64,000 nucleotides of DNA from Alteromonas sp. ALT199 (GCF_018619335.1 NZ_JAHHDX010000010.1:1-64000), one strand, 5' to 3'; positions 51,854 to 63,160 are shown, numbered from the stretch's first letter. Notes: generated from the letters alone by a model not told the origin. Numbers and translations: made by a program.

Positions 51854-52780
51854 TTAACCACGAGGATGGTGACTGTGGATAAGTGTCTGCAGTCGCTCTG
51901 TTGCTACATGTGTATAAATTTGCGTGGTTGATAAGTCACTGTGGCCTAACAACATTTGTACTACACGTAAATCTGCACCATGGTTTAAAAGGTGAGTAGC
52001 GAATGCATGACGCAATGTGTGGGGGGATAAATGCTGTTCAATACCCGCTTTCACTGCATAATACTTAATGCGATGCCAAAATGTTTGGCGTGTCATTTTT
52101 TGTCCGCGCCTGCTAAGAAAAACCACATCAGATGTTTTAGTGGCAAGAATAGGTCGCGCCGTTTTTACATAGGTTAGTAACCATTCAATTGCATCTTCTC
52201 CTAGAGGTACTAAGCGCTCTTTGTTTCCTTTACCTACCACCCTTACCACACCTTGTTGAAGACTAACTTGATCCATCGTCAATCCAATTAGCTCACTCAC
52301 ACGAAGGCCCGTGGCATAAAGCACTTCGAGCATGCTTTTATCCCGGCATTCAATTGGGTCGTCAGTTAGGGGCGCATTGAGTAAATCTTCAACCTGCTGC
52401 TCACTTAAAGAAGAAGGTAAAGCTTTTGGCGTTTTTGGGTTAGATAATGCAGAAACAGGGCTGTCTACTCGAATTTGTTTGCTTATAAGAAACACAAAAA
52501 AGGCACGAATGGCGCTAAGCGCTCGTTGCGTACTGCGAGTAGACAACCCCTTATCATGGCGATAGGCAAGGTAATCTTGAAGCTGTTCAGTAGTGAGCAC
52601 AGCAATATCCTTCACGCCTTGATTGTTGCTATAAATGGCAAGCTTAGTGAGATCGGTACGGTAGCTTTGCTGAGTATGTTCTGACAGCCCTTTTTCAAGC
52701 CACAACATTTCAATAAAGCTATCAATATGGGCCTGACTTGCCGCAGGCACATAGGTTAACTCACGTTCAACTTTTGCCAT
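51854..52780 (-). CDS. xerD: Site-specific tyrosine recombinase XerD
   Basis: With XerC and FtsK it resolves chromosome dimers at dif. The 308-residue protein has the SAM-like N domain (about 20-105) and the catalytic domain with Arg (ATGLRVSELIGL), the HxxR box (LSPHTLRHAFATH), a later His (LLGHSDLSTTQ) and nucleophile Tyr in QIYTHV. The N-terminus is about ten residues longer than E. coli XerD. Order xerD-dsbC-recJ is conserved in gammaproteobacteria. It directly follows djlA. Confidence 0.94.
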   Translation of the reverse strand: MAKVERELTYVPAASQAHIDSFIEMLWLEKGLSEHTQQSYRTDLTKLAIYSNNQGVKDIAVLTTEQLQDYLAYRHDKGLSTRSTQRALSAIRAFFVFLISKQIRVDSPVSALSNPKTPKALPSSLSEQQVEDLLNAPLTDDPIECRDKSMLEVLYATGLRVSELIGLTMDQVSLQQGVVRVVGKGNKERLVPLGEDAIEWLLTYVKTARPILATKTSDVVFLSRRGQKMTRQTFWHRIKYYAVKAGIEQHLSPHTLRHAFATHLLNHGADLRVVQMLLGHSDLSTTQIYTHVATERLQTLIHSHHPRG

Positions 52781-53647
52781 TTAGAAGCCACGCTTTTGTT
52801 TAATCAGCTCGTAAGCTGACTGAATATCTTGCGCTTTCTTTTTGGCAATCTCCATAGCCTGTTCTGGTAGGCCTTTAGATACCAGTTTGTCGGGGTGATG
52901 TTCAGCCATGCGTTTTCTATAGGCACGTTTTATGGCTTTTTCATCGTCAGATGCCGCCACCCCTAATATGCGATATGCATCATCTAAGCTTTGCTGCTCA
53001 GAGTAGGCTGACTGCTGACGCGACTGGCCATGCTGGTGTTGCCCTGTTCCTGCGTAATTTCGTTGACCGCCACGTTGTCTAAATCGGATTTCTGCCTCAT
53101 ACATTGAAATGAGGTAATCTAAATCGCGACGTCTAAACCCAAGTGGTTTCGCTACTTTCTCAAGGACGTTGTACTCTTGTTGAGAAAGTTGACCGTCAGC
53201 AAATGCGGCTTGAATAAGAATTTCCAAGAATACTTGTAGAATATCACGTCTGCCATGGCTGGCATCATAGAAACCTCTCAAGGTGTCGACTAAGGGAAAA
53301 TCACGCGCTTTACCTTCCCTGAAAGCTTCTTGCGCTTCACGACGGGCATCCCCTGTAAGACGCATTTCGTCCATTAACGCTGTAGCAATTTGAATTTCTC
53401 TGTCTGTCACTTTACCATCAGATTTAGCAAGGTGACCCAATGCGCTAAACAGGCTGTGAAAGAAAATTGCCTGTTGCTTTACGTTATCTTGATCAGTAAA
53501 AAAGCGTCCAAAGCCACCTAACTGATTGAAGTCTTGCCGGTAGGCTTTATCAAAAAAGTGCCCAACTAGCAGGCCTAGGATCGCGCCTGGAATTTTAAGA
53601 AACATAAAGCCAAATAAGGCACCGAGGATTTTTCCCCAAATTGACAT
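52781..53647 (-). CDS. djlA: Membrane-anchored DnaJ-like protein DjlA
   Basis: Inner-membrane J-domain co-chaperone of DnaK. The 288-residue protein has one N-terminal membrane segment with the Gly pattern LGALFGFMFLKIPGAILG, a TerB-like helical domain (about 50-190), a Gln/Arg-rich linker and a C-terminal J domain with HPD (RMAEHHPDKL). The ATG at 53647 gives the family start MSIWGKILG; a longer in-frame start at 53692 adds 15 residues that do not resemble the family. In E. coli djlA neighbours lptD divergently, as here. Confidence 0.93.
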   Translation of the reverse strand: MSIWGKILGALFGFMFLKIPGAILGLLVGHFFDKAYRQDFNQLGGFGRFFTDQDNVKQQAIFFHSLFSALGHLAKSDGKVTDREIQIATALMDEMRLTGDARREAQEAFREGKARDFPLVDTLRGFYDASHGRRDILQVFLEILIQAAFADGQLSQQEYNVLEKVAKPLGFRRRDLDYLISMYEAEIRFRQRGGQRNYAGTGQHQHGQSRQQSAYSEQQSLDDAYRILGVAASDDEKAIKRAYRKRMAEHHPDKLVSKGLPEQAMEIAKKKAQDIQSAYELIKQKRGF

Positions 53648-54145
53648 CGTGTTATACTCCATTGATGCACTGTATAAAAATGGATGTTGCAATTATTCGT
53701 TCACGCCGTGCATAGAGCGCTTAGCTCATCATCATATCAAATGCTTAAGTGACTTACCTATAGCTGCAAGCTCGGTTTAGTCGTTTAAAGCACGCAACCA
53801 CTTAAAAATCATTTATTTGAAAATAACAACACTAACGTACAAACTTTTGGTCTAAATGACATAAAATCAAGTTTCACTTCCCGATTAGTTTCGCTTTTTG
53901 ATAAGTAATGTATTTAAAAGTGCATTTTTTTGTCTGAATGGTTGGTAATTGCGACAGAAGTGCTTAGAATTGAGCGCTTAAATAAAAAAGTAATAGCAAG
54001 TGAACGTCCTTGTTTCCTTCTGCAAGGTATATAGAGGGCGTTAAATCACTGGTTTTTTAAAACGTTATGTCGAACTAACCGAGACGCACGCCGTCTTATT
54101 TGGGTTTAAAAGCAACATACAACAAAACAGGCCACCCATTTACGC
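53648..54145. other. Divergent region between djlA and lptD
   Basis: This 498-base AT-rich gap should hold both promoters. A CCTTG/CAAGG hairpin with a TATATA lies at about 54009-54036, on the lptD side. I looked for a sigma-E promoter, since lptD is sigma-E dependent in E. coli, and found no convincing match. No reading frame stands out. Confidence 0.45.
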
Positions 54146-56398
54146 ATGAAAAACACCTGCGCCATGCTTGTTTCCGCGACACTTTTGCCTACAGTCGCGT
54201 TTGCACAGGAAACGACAGCTTCAAATTCTAAATCAGTTTCAAATGCAGCCCCTCTTGCATTTTGCTCGGTCGAACCTGTTACTTTTAACAGCCAGGCATT
54301 AATGCCAAAAGGCCATGTAAAAGTCGAAGCTAATCGAACTGAAATTATTCAAGATACCGTGGCACTGTTTTCTGGCAATGTAGACATAACATCTGACACT
54401 GCGGTGATAAGTGCGTCTCAAGCACAAATAAACGGCAGTGGCCGTGATCTTATCGCTAAGGGCGATGTCACCTACCAAGACGCGCAGTTGAAAGTTGAAA
54501 GTGACGCTGTCACCTTACGTTCTGAAGAAGAGCGTTTAGAAATGCAAAATACCCGCTATAAACTGACGGGGTTTGTAGGTCAAGGTGCCGCCAAAGATAT
54601 CGTATTGGATACCGATACCGGTATAGTGCTTAAAAAAGTTAGTTTTACTACTTGCCCAGAAGGTGAAGAAGACTGGATGATTCGCGCCAGCGAAATCAGC
54701 TTGGAAAAAGGGACCGTATGGGGTCAAGCCAAACACACCCGCTTCTACATTGCCGATGTTCCGGTATTTTATCTACCTTATTTTGCGTTTCCAGTAAGTA
54801 ATGAACGACAAACCGGCTTATTATTTCCCGAATTGACAAGCTCCAGTCGAACCGGCGTAGACTACACTCAGCCTTTTTACTGGAATATTGCGCCCAACTA
54901 CGACATGACTATTTCACCACGATTGATGACTCTTCGGGGTCTTCAGCTTAATACTGAGTTTCGATACTTAACAGAGCGCAGTCAGGGAAAAGCCTACGTT
55001 GAGTATTTACCTAGTGACTCAGATATATCAGGTAATCCAGACCGATATTTTTATCGTTTAGAGCATCAAGGGTTAATTGCTGATAACTGGCTACTTAATA
55101 TTGATTTTAATGGCCTAAGTGATGATAACTACTTGGTTGACCTTGGTTCAGATTACTACAGCCGTTCTGATACTCACTTATACCGAAATATAGGATTGAG
55201 CTACTACACTAAAAATCTATCGGTCAATATGCAGATAAAAGATTTTGAAGTGTTAGGTGATACCGCAGACAGCTATCGCGCTGTGCCAGAGATTAAAGTC
55301 AACTACAACAAAGCGTTCGCAGAGTACTTCGAGTTTAACCTTGACTCTGAGGTTGCCCATTTCGACAACACGTTAGACACCGCGCCAACGGCAACGCGAT
55401 TCCACATTGCACCAACTCTTGCAATGCCACTGCGCGCCGCATGGGGAGAGCTCGTTGCTGAAACCACGCTATTTCAAACTGTGTACCAACAAGACAATGT
55501 TGAAGGTACTGATTTAAAAGAAGATGTAGAGCGTACCCTTGGTCAGGCTCGCCTTTACGGCGCATTATATTTTGAAAGAGACACATCTTGGTTTAGCGAC
55601 GATATGTCGATGACCCTTGAGCCCAAGGTACAGTACCTTTACACGTCTTATGAAGACCAAACCGCAATTGGCTTTTATGACTCAACACCACTTTTAACCG
55701 ACGTTGAAGGCTTGTTTCGAGGCCAGGAATTTACTGGCCTTGATAGAATTAGCGACAACAACCAAATTACCCTTGGTGCAACCACACGTATGTTAGATAA
55801 AAACAATAGGGAACAATTTGTTCTTAGTGTGGGTCAGATATTCTACCTTGAAGATAACAAAGTGATTGCTGCAACCAAAAATGAAGATCGCTCAGCGCTG
55901 GCCGCTGAGATGGATTGGCGCTTCAACCAAAACTGGTTCTTCCATTCTGATGTGCAAGTAACCACTGACACAGACAAAGTTGATTTAAGCAGTGTGGGTA
56001 TTGAATACCGCAAAGATGATTCGCGTTTTATTCAATTAAGTCATCGCTATGTTCGCGATCTCAGTGGTGAAACTATAGATCAAATTGGTATTTCGGCAAG
56101 CTGGCCTATTTCTGAGAATTGGCAGTGGGTTGGCCGTACTTACCGCGATCTTGAGCGCAATAGAAGTGTGGAAACCTATGCAGGTATCCAGTATGAGTCA
56201 TGTTGTTGGGCAGTGCGCGTGGTCGCACAGCGAAGTCTAAATAACCGTTATAACGATAGTGGCGAGCAGTCGACAGACGATTTCGACTCTGGAATATCGC
56301 TGCAGTTTATTTTCAAAGGCATTGGGTCATCTGGTACCCAAAGAAGCATGCTTCAAGACGGTATGTTTGGCTATCGTCAGCCGTATAGTTTAAATTAA
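54146..56398 (+). CDS. lptD: LPS-assembly outer-membrane protein LptD
   Basis: Outer-membrane barrel that, with LptE, inserts LPS into the outer leaflet. The 750-residue precursor has a signal peptide (cut after AFA, residue 20), a jellyroll domain like LptA (about 50-190) and a 26-strand barrel. The four cysteines for the inter-domain disulfides are present at 40, 170 and the adjacent pair 686-687. The lptD-surA-pdxA-rsmA-apaG-apaH order is the same as in E. coli. Confidence 0.95.
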   Translation: MKNTCAMLVSATLLPTVAFAQETTASNSKSVSNAAPLAFCSVEPVTFNSQALMPKGHVKVEANRTEIIQDTVALFSGNVDITSDTAVISASQAQINGSGRDLIAKGDVTYQDAQLKVESDAVTLRSEEERLEMQNTRYKLTGFVGQGAAKDIVLDTDTGIVLKKVSFTTCPEGEEDWMIRASEISLEKGTVWGQAKHTRFYIADVPVFYLPYFAFPVSNERQTGLLFPELTSSSRTGVDYTQPFYWNIAPNYDMTISPRLMTLRGLQLNTEFRYLTERSQGKAYVEYLPSDSDISGNPDRYFYRLEHQGLIADNWLLNIDFNGLSDDNYLVDLGSDYYSRSDTHLYRNIGLSYYTKNLSVNMQIKDFEVLGDTADSYRAVPEIKVNYNKAFAEYFEFNLDSEVAHFDNTLDTAPTATRFHIAPTLAMPLRAAWGELVAETTLFQTVYQQDNVEGTDLKEDVERTLGQARLYGALYFERDTSWFSDDMSMTLEPKVQYLYTSYEDQTAIGFYDSTPLLTDVEGLFRGQEFTGLDRISDNNQITLGATTRMLDKNNREQFVLSVGQIFYLEDNKVIAATKNEDRSALAAEMDWRFNQNWFFHSDVQVTTDTDKVDLSSVGIEYRKDDSRFIQLSHRYVRDLSGETIDQIGISASWPISENWQWVGRTYRDLERNRSVETYAGIQYESCCWAVRVVAQRSLNNRYNDSGEQSTDDFDSGISLQFIFKGIGSSGTQRSMLQDGMFGYRQPYSLN

Positions 56399-56457
56399 CC
56401 CGCAGTTGAGCGCTTAGCAGCGCTTAAAAGCAATTAACCAATAATAAAAGAGTGTGT

Positions 56458-57741
56458 ATGAAGTTCATTATCCGTGCATTGATGTTAGGTGCCCTACTCT
56501 CGTTTAACAGTGTTGCACAAGAAGTTGTGCTTGACCGTGTTGCTGTAATTGTTGACCAAGGCGTTGTGCTTGAAAGTGAAATTGATGCACTTGTCCAAGA
56601 AGTTAAACGCAATGCTGAAGCCAATAATCAACAGCTACCTTCAGACCGTGCGCTTCGTACACAGGCTATTGAGCGTTTAATCACGAAAAGCCTTCAGCTA
56701 CAAATGGCAGAGCGTATGGGAATTCGTATTAGCGACCCTCAGCTTGAGCAAACCATTGGTAATATTGCATCTAATCAAAATGCCACCGTTGAACAACTTC
56801 GCGCTCAATTATCTGCTGAAGGCATCGCATACGATGACTACCGTGAAGATATTCGTGAAGAAATTATCATGGGAGAAGTTCGCCGAGCTAACGTTCGTCG
56901 CCGTGTTTATATCACGCCTCAAGAAATAGACACGCTAATAGACCTTATGGAACAACAAGGTGCAACTCAGGCAGAGTATCGTTTAGGCCATATTCTGATT
57001 GGTTTCCCTCCTGAGCCAACTGACGAAGACATTCAAGCGGCACGAGAGCGCGCAGACAAAGTTATTTCACTACTAGAATCAGGCTCTGATTTTGCAAAAA
57101 TTGCCATCGCATCATCATCAGGTAACGAAGCGCTAGAAGGCGGTGATATGGGCTGGCTAAATATTAATGCTATGCCAACGCTATTTGCTGAAGCGATTCA
57201 GGACAAAGATAAAGACACCCTTGTTGGTCCAATTCGAAGCGGTGCTGGTTTTCACATTCTAAAAGTACTAGACACGCGCGGCATTGAGAAAGTCACCGTT
57301 GAAGAAGTTGATTCTCGTCATATTCTTGTAAAGCCCTCTATTATTTTGAGCGAAGAAAAAGCAAAAGAGATGCTAGTGCGCTTTAAAGAAGAATTGCAAA
57401 GCGGTGAAGCGGATTTTGCAGAGCTAGCCAAAGAATATTCAGAAGACCCTGGGTCTGCTCTTCGCGGTGGAGAATTAGGCTGGTCTGACCCAAGTAACTA
57501 TGTACCTGAGTTTAAAGAAGCATTATCACAGCTTGAGCCTGGCGAATATAGTGACCCAGTACGCACGGTTCACGGCTGGCATTTAATTCAACTTAACGAC
57601 CGCCGCATGGATGACGCAACCGATAAGCGCAAAGAAGATAAAGCTTACCAACTTATCTTCAACCGAAAATTTTCAGAAGAAACCGAAAACTGGTTACGTG
57701 AGATGCGCGACGCAGCTTACGTAGAAGTTGTCGAATCTTAA
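56458..57741 (+). CDS. surA: Periplasmic chaperone/peptidyl-prolyl isomerase SurA
   Basis: Chaperone that guides unfolded outer-membrane proteins, including LptD, to the Bam complex. The 427-residue precursor has a signal peptide (cut near VAQ, about residue 20), an N-terminal chaperone domain ([20 protein letters not shown]) and two parvulin domains (about 170-270 and 280-385, with [10 protein letters not shown] and [10 protein letters not shown]). The ATG at 56458 is preferred to a GTG two codons upstream. pdxA begins 13 nt after its stop. Confidence 0.95.
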   Translation: MKFIIRALMLGALLSFNSVAQEVVLDRVAVIVDQGVVLESEIDALVQEVKRNAEANNQQLPSDRALRTQAIERLITKSLQLQMAERMGIRISDPQLEQTIGNIASNQNATVEQLRAQLSAEGIAYDDYREDIREEIIMGEVRRANVRRRVYITPQEIDTLIDLMEQQGATQAEYRLGHILIGFPPEPTDEDIQAARERADKVISLLESGSDFAKIAIASSSGNEALEGGDMGWLNINAMPTLFAEAIQDKDKDTLVGPIRSGAGFHILKVLDTRGIEKVTVEEVDSRHILVKPSIILSEEKAKEMLVRFKEELQSGEADFAELAKEYSEDPGSALRGGELGWSDPSNYVPEFKEALSQLEPGEYSDPVRTVHGWHLIQLNDRRMDDATDKRKEDKAYQLIFNRKFSEETENWLREMRDAAYVEVVES

Positions 57742-57754
57742 TAATAAGTTATTC

Positions 57755-58741
57755 ATGAGCACACCAATTAAAATAGCAATAACGCCGGGAGAACCGGCAG
57801 GTATAGGGCCAGATTTGATTATTAAACTGGCCCAGGAAACATGGCAAGCCCAGCTTGTCGTGTTTGCCGATGGCGACATGTTAAAAGCACGAGCGAGCGT
57901 CTTAGGGCTTCCGTTAACGCTAATCGACTACGATGCAAACAACCCGCAGATACAAGCTGCGGGTTCGTTGTTTATTAAGCAAATAGATAAAGCAGTTGAA
58001 GTTACACCAGGTACACTTGATAGCGAAAATGGACTTTACGTTGTAGAGACTCTGCGCCAAGCATGCCAAGCGAATATAGAAGGCGACTTCGATGCTGTTG
58101 TGACTGGCCCAGTACACAAAGGGATTATTAACAAAGCTGGCGTGTCTTTTAGCGGCCATACTGAGTTTTTTGCTTATCAGTCCAATACCATTGATGTTGT
58201 AATGCTATTGGCAACTGAAGGGCTAAATGTAGCGCTTGCCACGACACATATTCCTCTTGAATATGTAGCAAAAGCGATAACCCGCGAGCGCCTCAATAAA
58301 GTTATCCATATCATTAATACTGACCTGAAGCTTAAGTTTGGCGTTAAAGAGCCTCATATATACGTATGCGGTTTAAACCCTCACGCGGGTGAAGATGGTC
58401 ACATTGGTACGGAAGAAATCCATACTATTATTCCGGCACTGAACGAACTTAGAGATGAAGGCCTTAAAATTACAGGCCCGCTTCCTGCTGACACCATATT
58501 TCAGCCTAAATACCTAGAAAATGCCGATGTTGTGCTAGCTATGTATCACGACCAAGGCTTACCCGTGCTAAAATACAAGGGTTTTGGGGCGTCAGTAAAT
58601 ATCACATTAGGGTTACCTTTTGTTCGCACTTCAGTTGACCACGGTACTGCATTAGATTTAGCAGGTACAGGTGAAGCCGACGCCGGTAGTTTCAGAAAAG
58701 CATTGGAAAAAGCCATTGAGCTTGCACATCATCAACAATGA
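57755..58741 (+). CDS. pdxA: 4-hydroxythreonine-4-phosphate dehydrogenase PdxA
   Basis: NAD-dependent enzyme of vitamin B6 synthesis whose product is used by PdxJ. The 328-residue protein has the family motifs [36 protein letters not shown], metal-binding His residues in NPHAGEDGH and the [12 protein letters not shown] loop. The ATG at 57755 gives the usual start. It overlaps rsmA by 4 nt. Confidence 0.95.
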   Translation: MSTPIKIAITPGEPAGIGPDLIIKLAQETWQAQLVVFADGDMLKARASVLGLPLTLIDYDANNPQIQAAGSLFIKQIDKAVEVTPGTLDSENGLYVVETLRQACQANIEGDFDAVVTGPVHKGIINKAGVSFSGHTEFFAYQSNTIDVVMLLATEGLNVALATTHIPLEYVAKAITRERLNKVIHIINTDLKLKFGVKEPHIYVCGLNPHAGEDGHIGTEEIHTIIPALNELRDEGLKITGPLPADTIFQPKYLENADVVLAMYHDQGLPVLKYKGFGASVNITLGLPFVRTSVDHGTALDLAGTGEADAGSFRKALEKAIELAHHQQ

Positions 58742-59565
58742 GTAAAACACACTTAGGCCATACGGCCAGAAAGCGATTCGGACAAAACTTCCTTCATGAT
58801 GATTATGTGATAGGAAAGATAGTTGCAGCAATCGCGCCAAAAAATGAGCAAAACTTGGTAGAAATTGGACCAGGTTTAGGTGCATTAACAGATCCTGTTT
58901 GTGAGGAAGTTGACGCACTAACTGTTATTGAGTTAGACCGAGATCTAGCTAAACGGTTACGACACCATCCCTTTAACGGCGAAAAACTAACGGTTATTGA
59001 ACAAGATGCAATGACTATGGATTTCGGCGCACTATGCAAAGAAATGCCGATAAAGGACAAGAAGCTTCGCGTGTTTGGTAATTTACCTTACAACATTTCA
59101 ACGCCGCTAATGTTCCACCTTTTTGATCATGCTTCCTGTATCGAAGACATGCACTTTATGCTTCAAAAAGAAGTGGTTATTCGCCTAGCGGCGGGACCAG
59201 GCTCTAAAAATTACGGCAGACTTTCGGTAATGGCCCAGTATTACTGCCACGTCATTCCTGTATTGAATGTTCCACCAGGGGCCTTTAAGCCGCCACCGAA
59301 GGTAGACTCTGCCGTGGTAAAACTTGTTCCGCACCAGGCCCCGCCAGTGGACGTAGAGTCAGTAAACACGCTCGAACGCGTCTGTGCCCAAGCTTTCAAT
59401 CAGCGCCGAAAAACCATTCGTAACTCACTAAAAGACAGCTTAAGTGAGGAAGAAATTCGTGAATTAGGGATAGACCCAACTTCCCGTGCTGAAGTGCTAT
59501 CACTTAATGACTTTGCCACTATAGCTAACGCTGTATCGGCGAAAGAGCACCAACAAGAGCAATAA
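58738..59565 (+). CDS. rsmA: 16S rRNA dimethyladenosine transferase RsmA (KsgA)
   Basis: Dimethylates A1518 and A1519 near the 3' end of 16S rRNA, a late check in 30S assembly. The 275-residue protein has [10 protein letters not shown], the SAM motif [11 protein letters not shown], and the catalytic NLPYNIS. The C-terminal helical domain has [12 protein letters not shown]. It overlaps pdxA by 4 nt, and apaG follows 8 nt after its stop. Confidence 0.96.
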   Translation: MSKTHLGHTARKRFGQNFLHDDYVIGKIVAAIAPKNEQNLVEIGPGLGALTDPVCEEVDALTVIELDRDLAKRLRHHPFNGEKLTVIEQDAMTMDFGALCKEMPIKDKKLRVFGNLPYNISTPLMFHLFDHASCIEDMHFMLQKEVVIRLAAGPGSKNYGRLSVMAQYYCHVIPVLNVPPGAFKPPPKVDSAVVKLVPHQAPPVDVESVNTLERVCAQAFNQRRKTIRNSLKDSLSEEEIRELGIDPTSRAEVLSLNDFATIANAVSAKEHQQEQ

Positions 59566-59573
59566 GTTCCTCT

Positions 59574-59948
59574 ATGGATGTACTTGATATAAAGGTGCGG
59601 GTGAAAACCCGCCACCTTCCCGACCATCTTCCGTCAGATTCCAAGCAATTTGCGTTTGCCTACCACATTACTATTGAAAACAATAGTGAGCACACAGTGC
59701 AGCTACTAAGTCGCTACTGGAAGATAACTGATGCTAACGGCAAAACGTCAGAAGTCGAGGGTGAAGGCGTGGTTGGTAAACAGCCAATTATGAAGGCTGG
59801 CGATCATTTTGACTATACTAGTGGTGCAGTCATTGACACACCAGTTGGTAATATGGAAGGCTACTATGTAATGGAACTAGAAAGCGGTGAGCGCTTTCGC
59901 GTTCCTATTAGTGTTTTTCGTTTAGCCATTCCAAGTATTCTTCATTAA
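59574..59948 (+). CDS. apaG: ApaG domain protein
   Basis: Small beta-sandwich protein, 124 residues, with the family stretches FAYHITIENNSEHTVQLLSRYWKI (residues 23-46) and GVVGKQPIM. ApaG may bind pyrophosphate-type ligands; its cell role is not settled. It lies between rsmA and apaH, its conserved place, with 7 nt to apaH. Confidence 0.93.
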   Translation: MDVLDIKVRVKTRHLPDHLPSDSKQFAFAYHITIENNSEHTVQLLSRYWKITDANGKTSEVEGEGVVGKQPIMKAGDHFDYTSGAVIDTPVGNMEGYYVMELESGERFRVPISVFRLAIPSILH

Positions 59949-59955
59949 GGTTTTT

Positions 59956-60780
59956 ATGTCGCAAGGTACCACCTACGTCATTGGCGATATTCAAGGCTGT
60001 TACGACGGCCTTCGTCGCGCATTAGATAAGGTAAAATTCGACGAGTCCAATGATAAGCTAATCGCAGTTGGTGACTTGGTTGCCCGAGGAGAAGATTCGT
60101 TAAGCACATTACGTTTTTTGAAATCTCTCGGCAGCAACTTCAGCAGCGTTTTAGGTAACCACGACTTACACTTACTTGCCGTTGTAAACGGTATCCGCAG
60201 GGCAAAAAAGTCTGACAAACTAGACACCCTGCTTAACGCGCCTGATTTGAGTGACCTAATAGACTGGCTACGTCAATTTCCTCTTGCCACAAAGATAGAT
60301 GAAAACACACTAATGGTTCATGCCGGTCTTTACCCAAAGTGGTCCATTAACGAATGTGTATCTTATAGTGATGAGGTCAGTGATATTTTAAAGTCTGACA
60401 ATTACGCTAGCTTTCTTTCTAACATGTACGGTAACGAGCCAGATTGCTGGTCAGACTCCTTAACAGGTGAAAGGCGCCTGCGCTTTATTGTTAATGCTTG
60501 TACGCGTATGCGATTCATACAGGCAGATTGCACGCTAGACTTTGACAACAAGTCAACCCCTTGCCCGGCGTCCGACGCCGAACGCGGAATTTATCCTTGG
60601 TTTGCGGCTTCAAACCCAAAACTTGCCGACGATCAACGAGTAGTGTTTGGACACTGGGCTGCACTGTCAGGCCAGACAAATAGTAATCAATTTGTTGGGT
60701 TGGATACTGGTTATGTGTGGGGGCAAAGCATGACGCTTCTTAATCTAAACACTTCATCGTTAGTCAGTGTTTCTGCTTAG
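59956..60780 (+). CDS. apaH: Diadenosine tetraphosphatase ApaH
   Basis: Splits Ap4A symmetrically to two ADP and also removes NpN caps from RNA. The 274-residue calcineurin-like protein has the phosphoesterase motifs GDIQGCYD, VGDLVARGEDS and LGNHDLH, with later His residues in MVHAGLYP and FGHWAAL. It ends the lptD-surA-pdxA-rsmA-apaG-apaH operon. Confidence 0.95.
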   Translation: MSQGTTYVIGDIQGCYDGLRRALDKVKFDESNDKLIAVGDLVARGEDSLSTLRFLKSLGSNFSSVLGNHDLHLLAVVNGIRRAKKSDKLDTLLNAPDLSDLIDWLRQFPLATKIDENTLMVHAGLYPKWSINECVSYSDEVSDILKSDNYASFLSNMYGNEPDCWSDSLTGERRLRFIVNACTRMRFIQADCTLDFDNKSTPCPASDAERGIYPWFAASNPKLADDQRVVFGHWAALSGQTNSNQFVGLDTGYVWGQSMTLLNLNTSSLVSVSA

Positions 60781-60890
60781 AGCGTTTTGTAATCAAGTTT
60801 TCAAGCGAAAAGTCTTTTACAAAAAAGAAAATTTCCCTATGCCAACTAGTGCTACCAGTTGCATCATTTAGACTTAAGTGCTAAATAAAA

Positions 60891-60917
60891 TAAACATTAA
60901 GTCATCGTAGCCGATAC
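60891..60917 (+). promoter_or_regulatory. Sigma-28 (FliA) promoter of the chemoreceptor gene
   Basis: TAAACATT-N11-GCCGATAC fits the FliA consensus TAAAGTTT-N11-GCCGATAA, with the -35 TAAA and -10 GCCGATA intact and the exact 11-bp spacer. It lies about 140 nt before the chemoreceptor ATG, as expected for a flagellar-class gene. Confidence 0.8.
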
Positions 60918-61058
60918 ACTTACTTGTAATAGTGACGAAAAAGTCTCGTTATACAATCAGCATTCGAGTAAACACGCGCGTATAAGCGCTATATTTTGCA
61001 AGCTGAGACGGGTAATATCGTTAGGGATAAAAATAAAAACACTCATCCAGGAGTTCCG

Positions 61059-63083
61059 ATGAAAATAACGGTAGCCACACGCATAATCGGTGGATTTGTA
61101 GCGATTAGTGCACTTCTAATCGTTATAAGTGTTGTTTCACTATATAACCTCAATTCTATAGGATCGGCGACAGAAGAAGTAAACGATGTTGCTCTGCCTA
61201 CTGTGGCAGGCAGTAACGCACTTAAAGCAAGCTTCTTGAATATGGGTCGACTTACCTTCGAAAGCTATATTGAAGAAGATTTAAATGAGCTCAAGGACAA
61301 AAGAGCATCGTTCAACTCAGCCAAAGAAACCTTCGATAACGATTATAACAGGTTAGCGCAAGCCGTTAGTAATGAACCAGAACTAAGAAACACGCTAAAC
61401 AGTGTTCGTGAATCTTATGATGCGTACATTACTAATGTTGAAGCTATGTACAAAAATCACCAAATGTACCTAGACTTGCGCAACAACATAGAAGACAAAC
61501 TGGGTGATGCTGAAGATAATGCAGACGATGCCTCTACCTATCTTCTGGATTTTTCGGATTTAGACGCAGTACAGCGCGACCCTAACCTCAGACGTGCTGC
61601 TGAAGTTGGTGGTCAGCTTGAGACTTCACTTCTTTCTCTACTCACTGTGTCATACGAATACATAAAAACTCAAACTCTGGTTCGCTCACAGACTCTCGGA
61701 AACGAAGTCGACCTTGTGGTTGAAAAAGTGGTTACCCAGCTAAGCGAAATGGTTGAAGCCGCGGGTGGCCGCGACGACTCAGGTACACTTGATGATATCA
61801 ACGACCTAGTCAACGATGCCATCAACGCCATTAAAGCTAACGATGGCGTAGTACAGCTTCATGTGGAGCGTTTAGAGCGCAGAAATGACGCCGAGCAGGC
61901 ACTTAATGCTTCTGATTCAAACATCACGCAGGGAGTTGTAGCACTTGAAAATCTACTTAATCTTGCTGATAAAAAAGCGTCTCATATAGAAAGCCAGGTT
62001 AATGGGGCTATTACAACGGGTAACACCTTTGTTATCGTTGTTGTTATCATTTCTATTGCAGTAGCGGCCTTCATTGGTTACGTAACCGTTCGCGCTATTA
62101 CACGCCCGCTTTATCGCGTAAACGAACTACTTACTGTTGCTTCATCGGGTGACCTTACTCATCGCCTAGACGATTCAGCACAAGACGAATTTGGGCTATT
62201 AGCACGAAACTGTAATACGCTAATTGGTAACCTGAAAGAGCTGATTACTGCCATTAACGTTCGCGCAGAGCAACTGGCTGCAGCGTCGGAACAAACATCG
62301 GCAGTGACGGCACAAACCACTCACTCTATTCAGGATCAGAAATCACAAATTGGCCAAGTCGCAACGGCTACAACAGAAATGCACTCAACGTCGCAGCTTG
62401 TTGTGCAAAATGCCGAAGATACGCTTAGCCAAATTCGCCATGCAGATGCCGAAGCTGAAAATGTTCGCCAAATTTCGCTTGAGAACAAAAACACTATTGA
62501 GATCTTGTCTCGTGATGTTCAAGAAGCAGCCGACGTTATCAATAAGCTCCATCAAGATAGCGCAAGCATTGGTGGGATTCTTGACGTTATTCGCGGTGTT
62601 GCCGACCAAACTAACTTACTTGCATTGAATGCCGCTATTGAGGCTGCCCGTGCTGGTGAGCAAGGACGAGGTTTCGCGGTTGTTGCAGACGAAGTAAGAA
62701 CTCTTGCTAGCCGAACTCAGGAGTCGACGCAAGAGATCAATGCCATGATTGAAGTTCTTCAAGCTGGGGCCGAAAAAGCAGTATCTGTGATGGACCAAGG
62801 TAAAGATCAGACTGCTGCATGTGTTGCACAAACCGAAAAAGCTACGCAAGCGCTAGATATCATTACCGATGCGGTTCACAAAGCCCACGACGTTAGCTCT
62901 CAAATTGAGCAGTCTGCCCGTGAACAAAATACAGTATCGCAAGAAATTAGTGAAAAGCTTGAAACCATTGTGGGCATTGCTGAAGAGACAACAGCGGGTG
63001 CACAGCAAACGTCTGAATCTAGCCATGAAGTGGCGCGTCTTGCCGAAGAGCTACAGCAGTCTATCAGGCAGTTTAAAGTTTAA
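61059..63083 (+). CDS. Methyl-accepting chemotaxis protein
   Basis: A 674-residue inner-membrane chemoreceptor. Membrane segments at about 9-31 and 322-345 flank a periplasmic sensor of about 290 residues, predicted to be a long helical bundle. A HAMP domain (about 346-398) and the cytoplasmic signalling hairpin follow, with the tip [24 protein letters not shown] (about 511-534). The ATG at 61059 follows a CCAGGAG site; an upstream in-frame start at 60996 adds 21 polar residues. The ligand is unknown. A sigma-28 promoter upstream ties it to the flagellar regulon. Confidence 0.93.
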   Translation: MKITVATRIIGGFVAISALLIVISVVSLYNLNSIGSATEEVNDVALPTVAGSNALKASFLNMGRLTFESYIEEDLNELKDKRASFNSAKETFDNDYNRLAQAVSNEPELRNTLNSVRESYDAYITNVEAMYKNHQMYLDLRNNIEDKLGDAEDNADDASTYLLDFSDLDAVQRDPNLRRAAEVGGQLETSLLSLLTVSYEYIKTQTLVRSQTLGNEVDLVVEKVVTQLSEMVEAAGGRDDSGTLDDINDLVNDAINAIKANDGVVQLHVERLERRNDAEQALNASDSNITQGVVALENLLNLADKKASHIESQVNGAITTGNTFVIVVVIISIAVAAFIGYVTVRAITRPLYRVNELLTVASSGDLTHRLDDSAQDEFGLLARNCNTLIGNLKELITAINVRAEQLAAASEQTSAVTAQTTHSIQDQKSQIGQVATATTEMHSTSQLVVQNAEDTLSQIRHADAEAENVRQISLENKNTIEILSRDVQEAADVINKLHQDSASIGGILDVIRGVADQTNLLALNAAIEAARAGEQGRGFAVVADEVRTLASRTQESTQEINAMIEVLQAGAEKAVSVMDQGKDQTAACVAQTEKATQALDIITDAVHKAHDVSSQIEQSAREQNTVSQEISEKLETIVGIAEETTAGAQQTSESSHEVARLAEELQQSIRQFKV

Positions 63084-63104
63084 CCTCCTACAAGTAATAC
63101 AAAC

Positions 63105-63137
63105 AAAAAACGGTCGCCTTAAGGCGACCGTTTTTTT
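63105..63137. terminator. Bidirectional terminator between chemoreceptor and lysC
   Basis: AAAAAACGGTCGCC-TTAA-GGCGACCGTTTTTTT is a perfect stem with A and T tracts on both sides, 22 nt after the chemoreceptor stop and 24 nt after the converging lysC stop. It should work in both directions. Confidence 0.92.
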
Positions 63138-63160
63138 AATGCTTTACGCGAACATAGTAC

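Noticed and set aside
53648-54145. Sigma-E promoter for lptD
   Set aside because: Expected from E. coli, but no GAACTT-type -35 with a TCTGA-type -10 at 16-17 bp was found.
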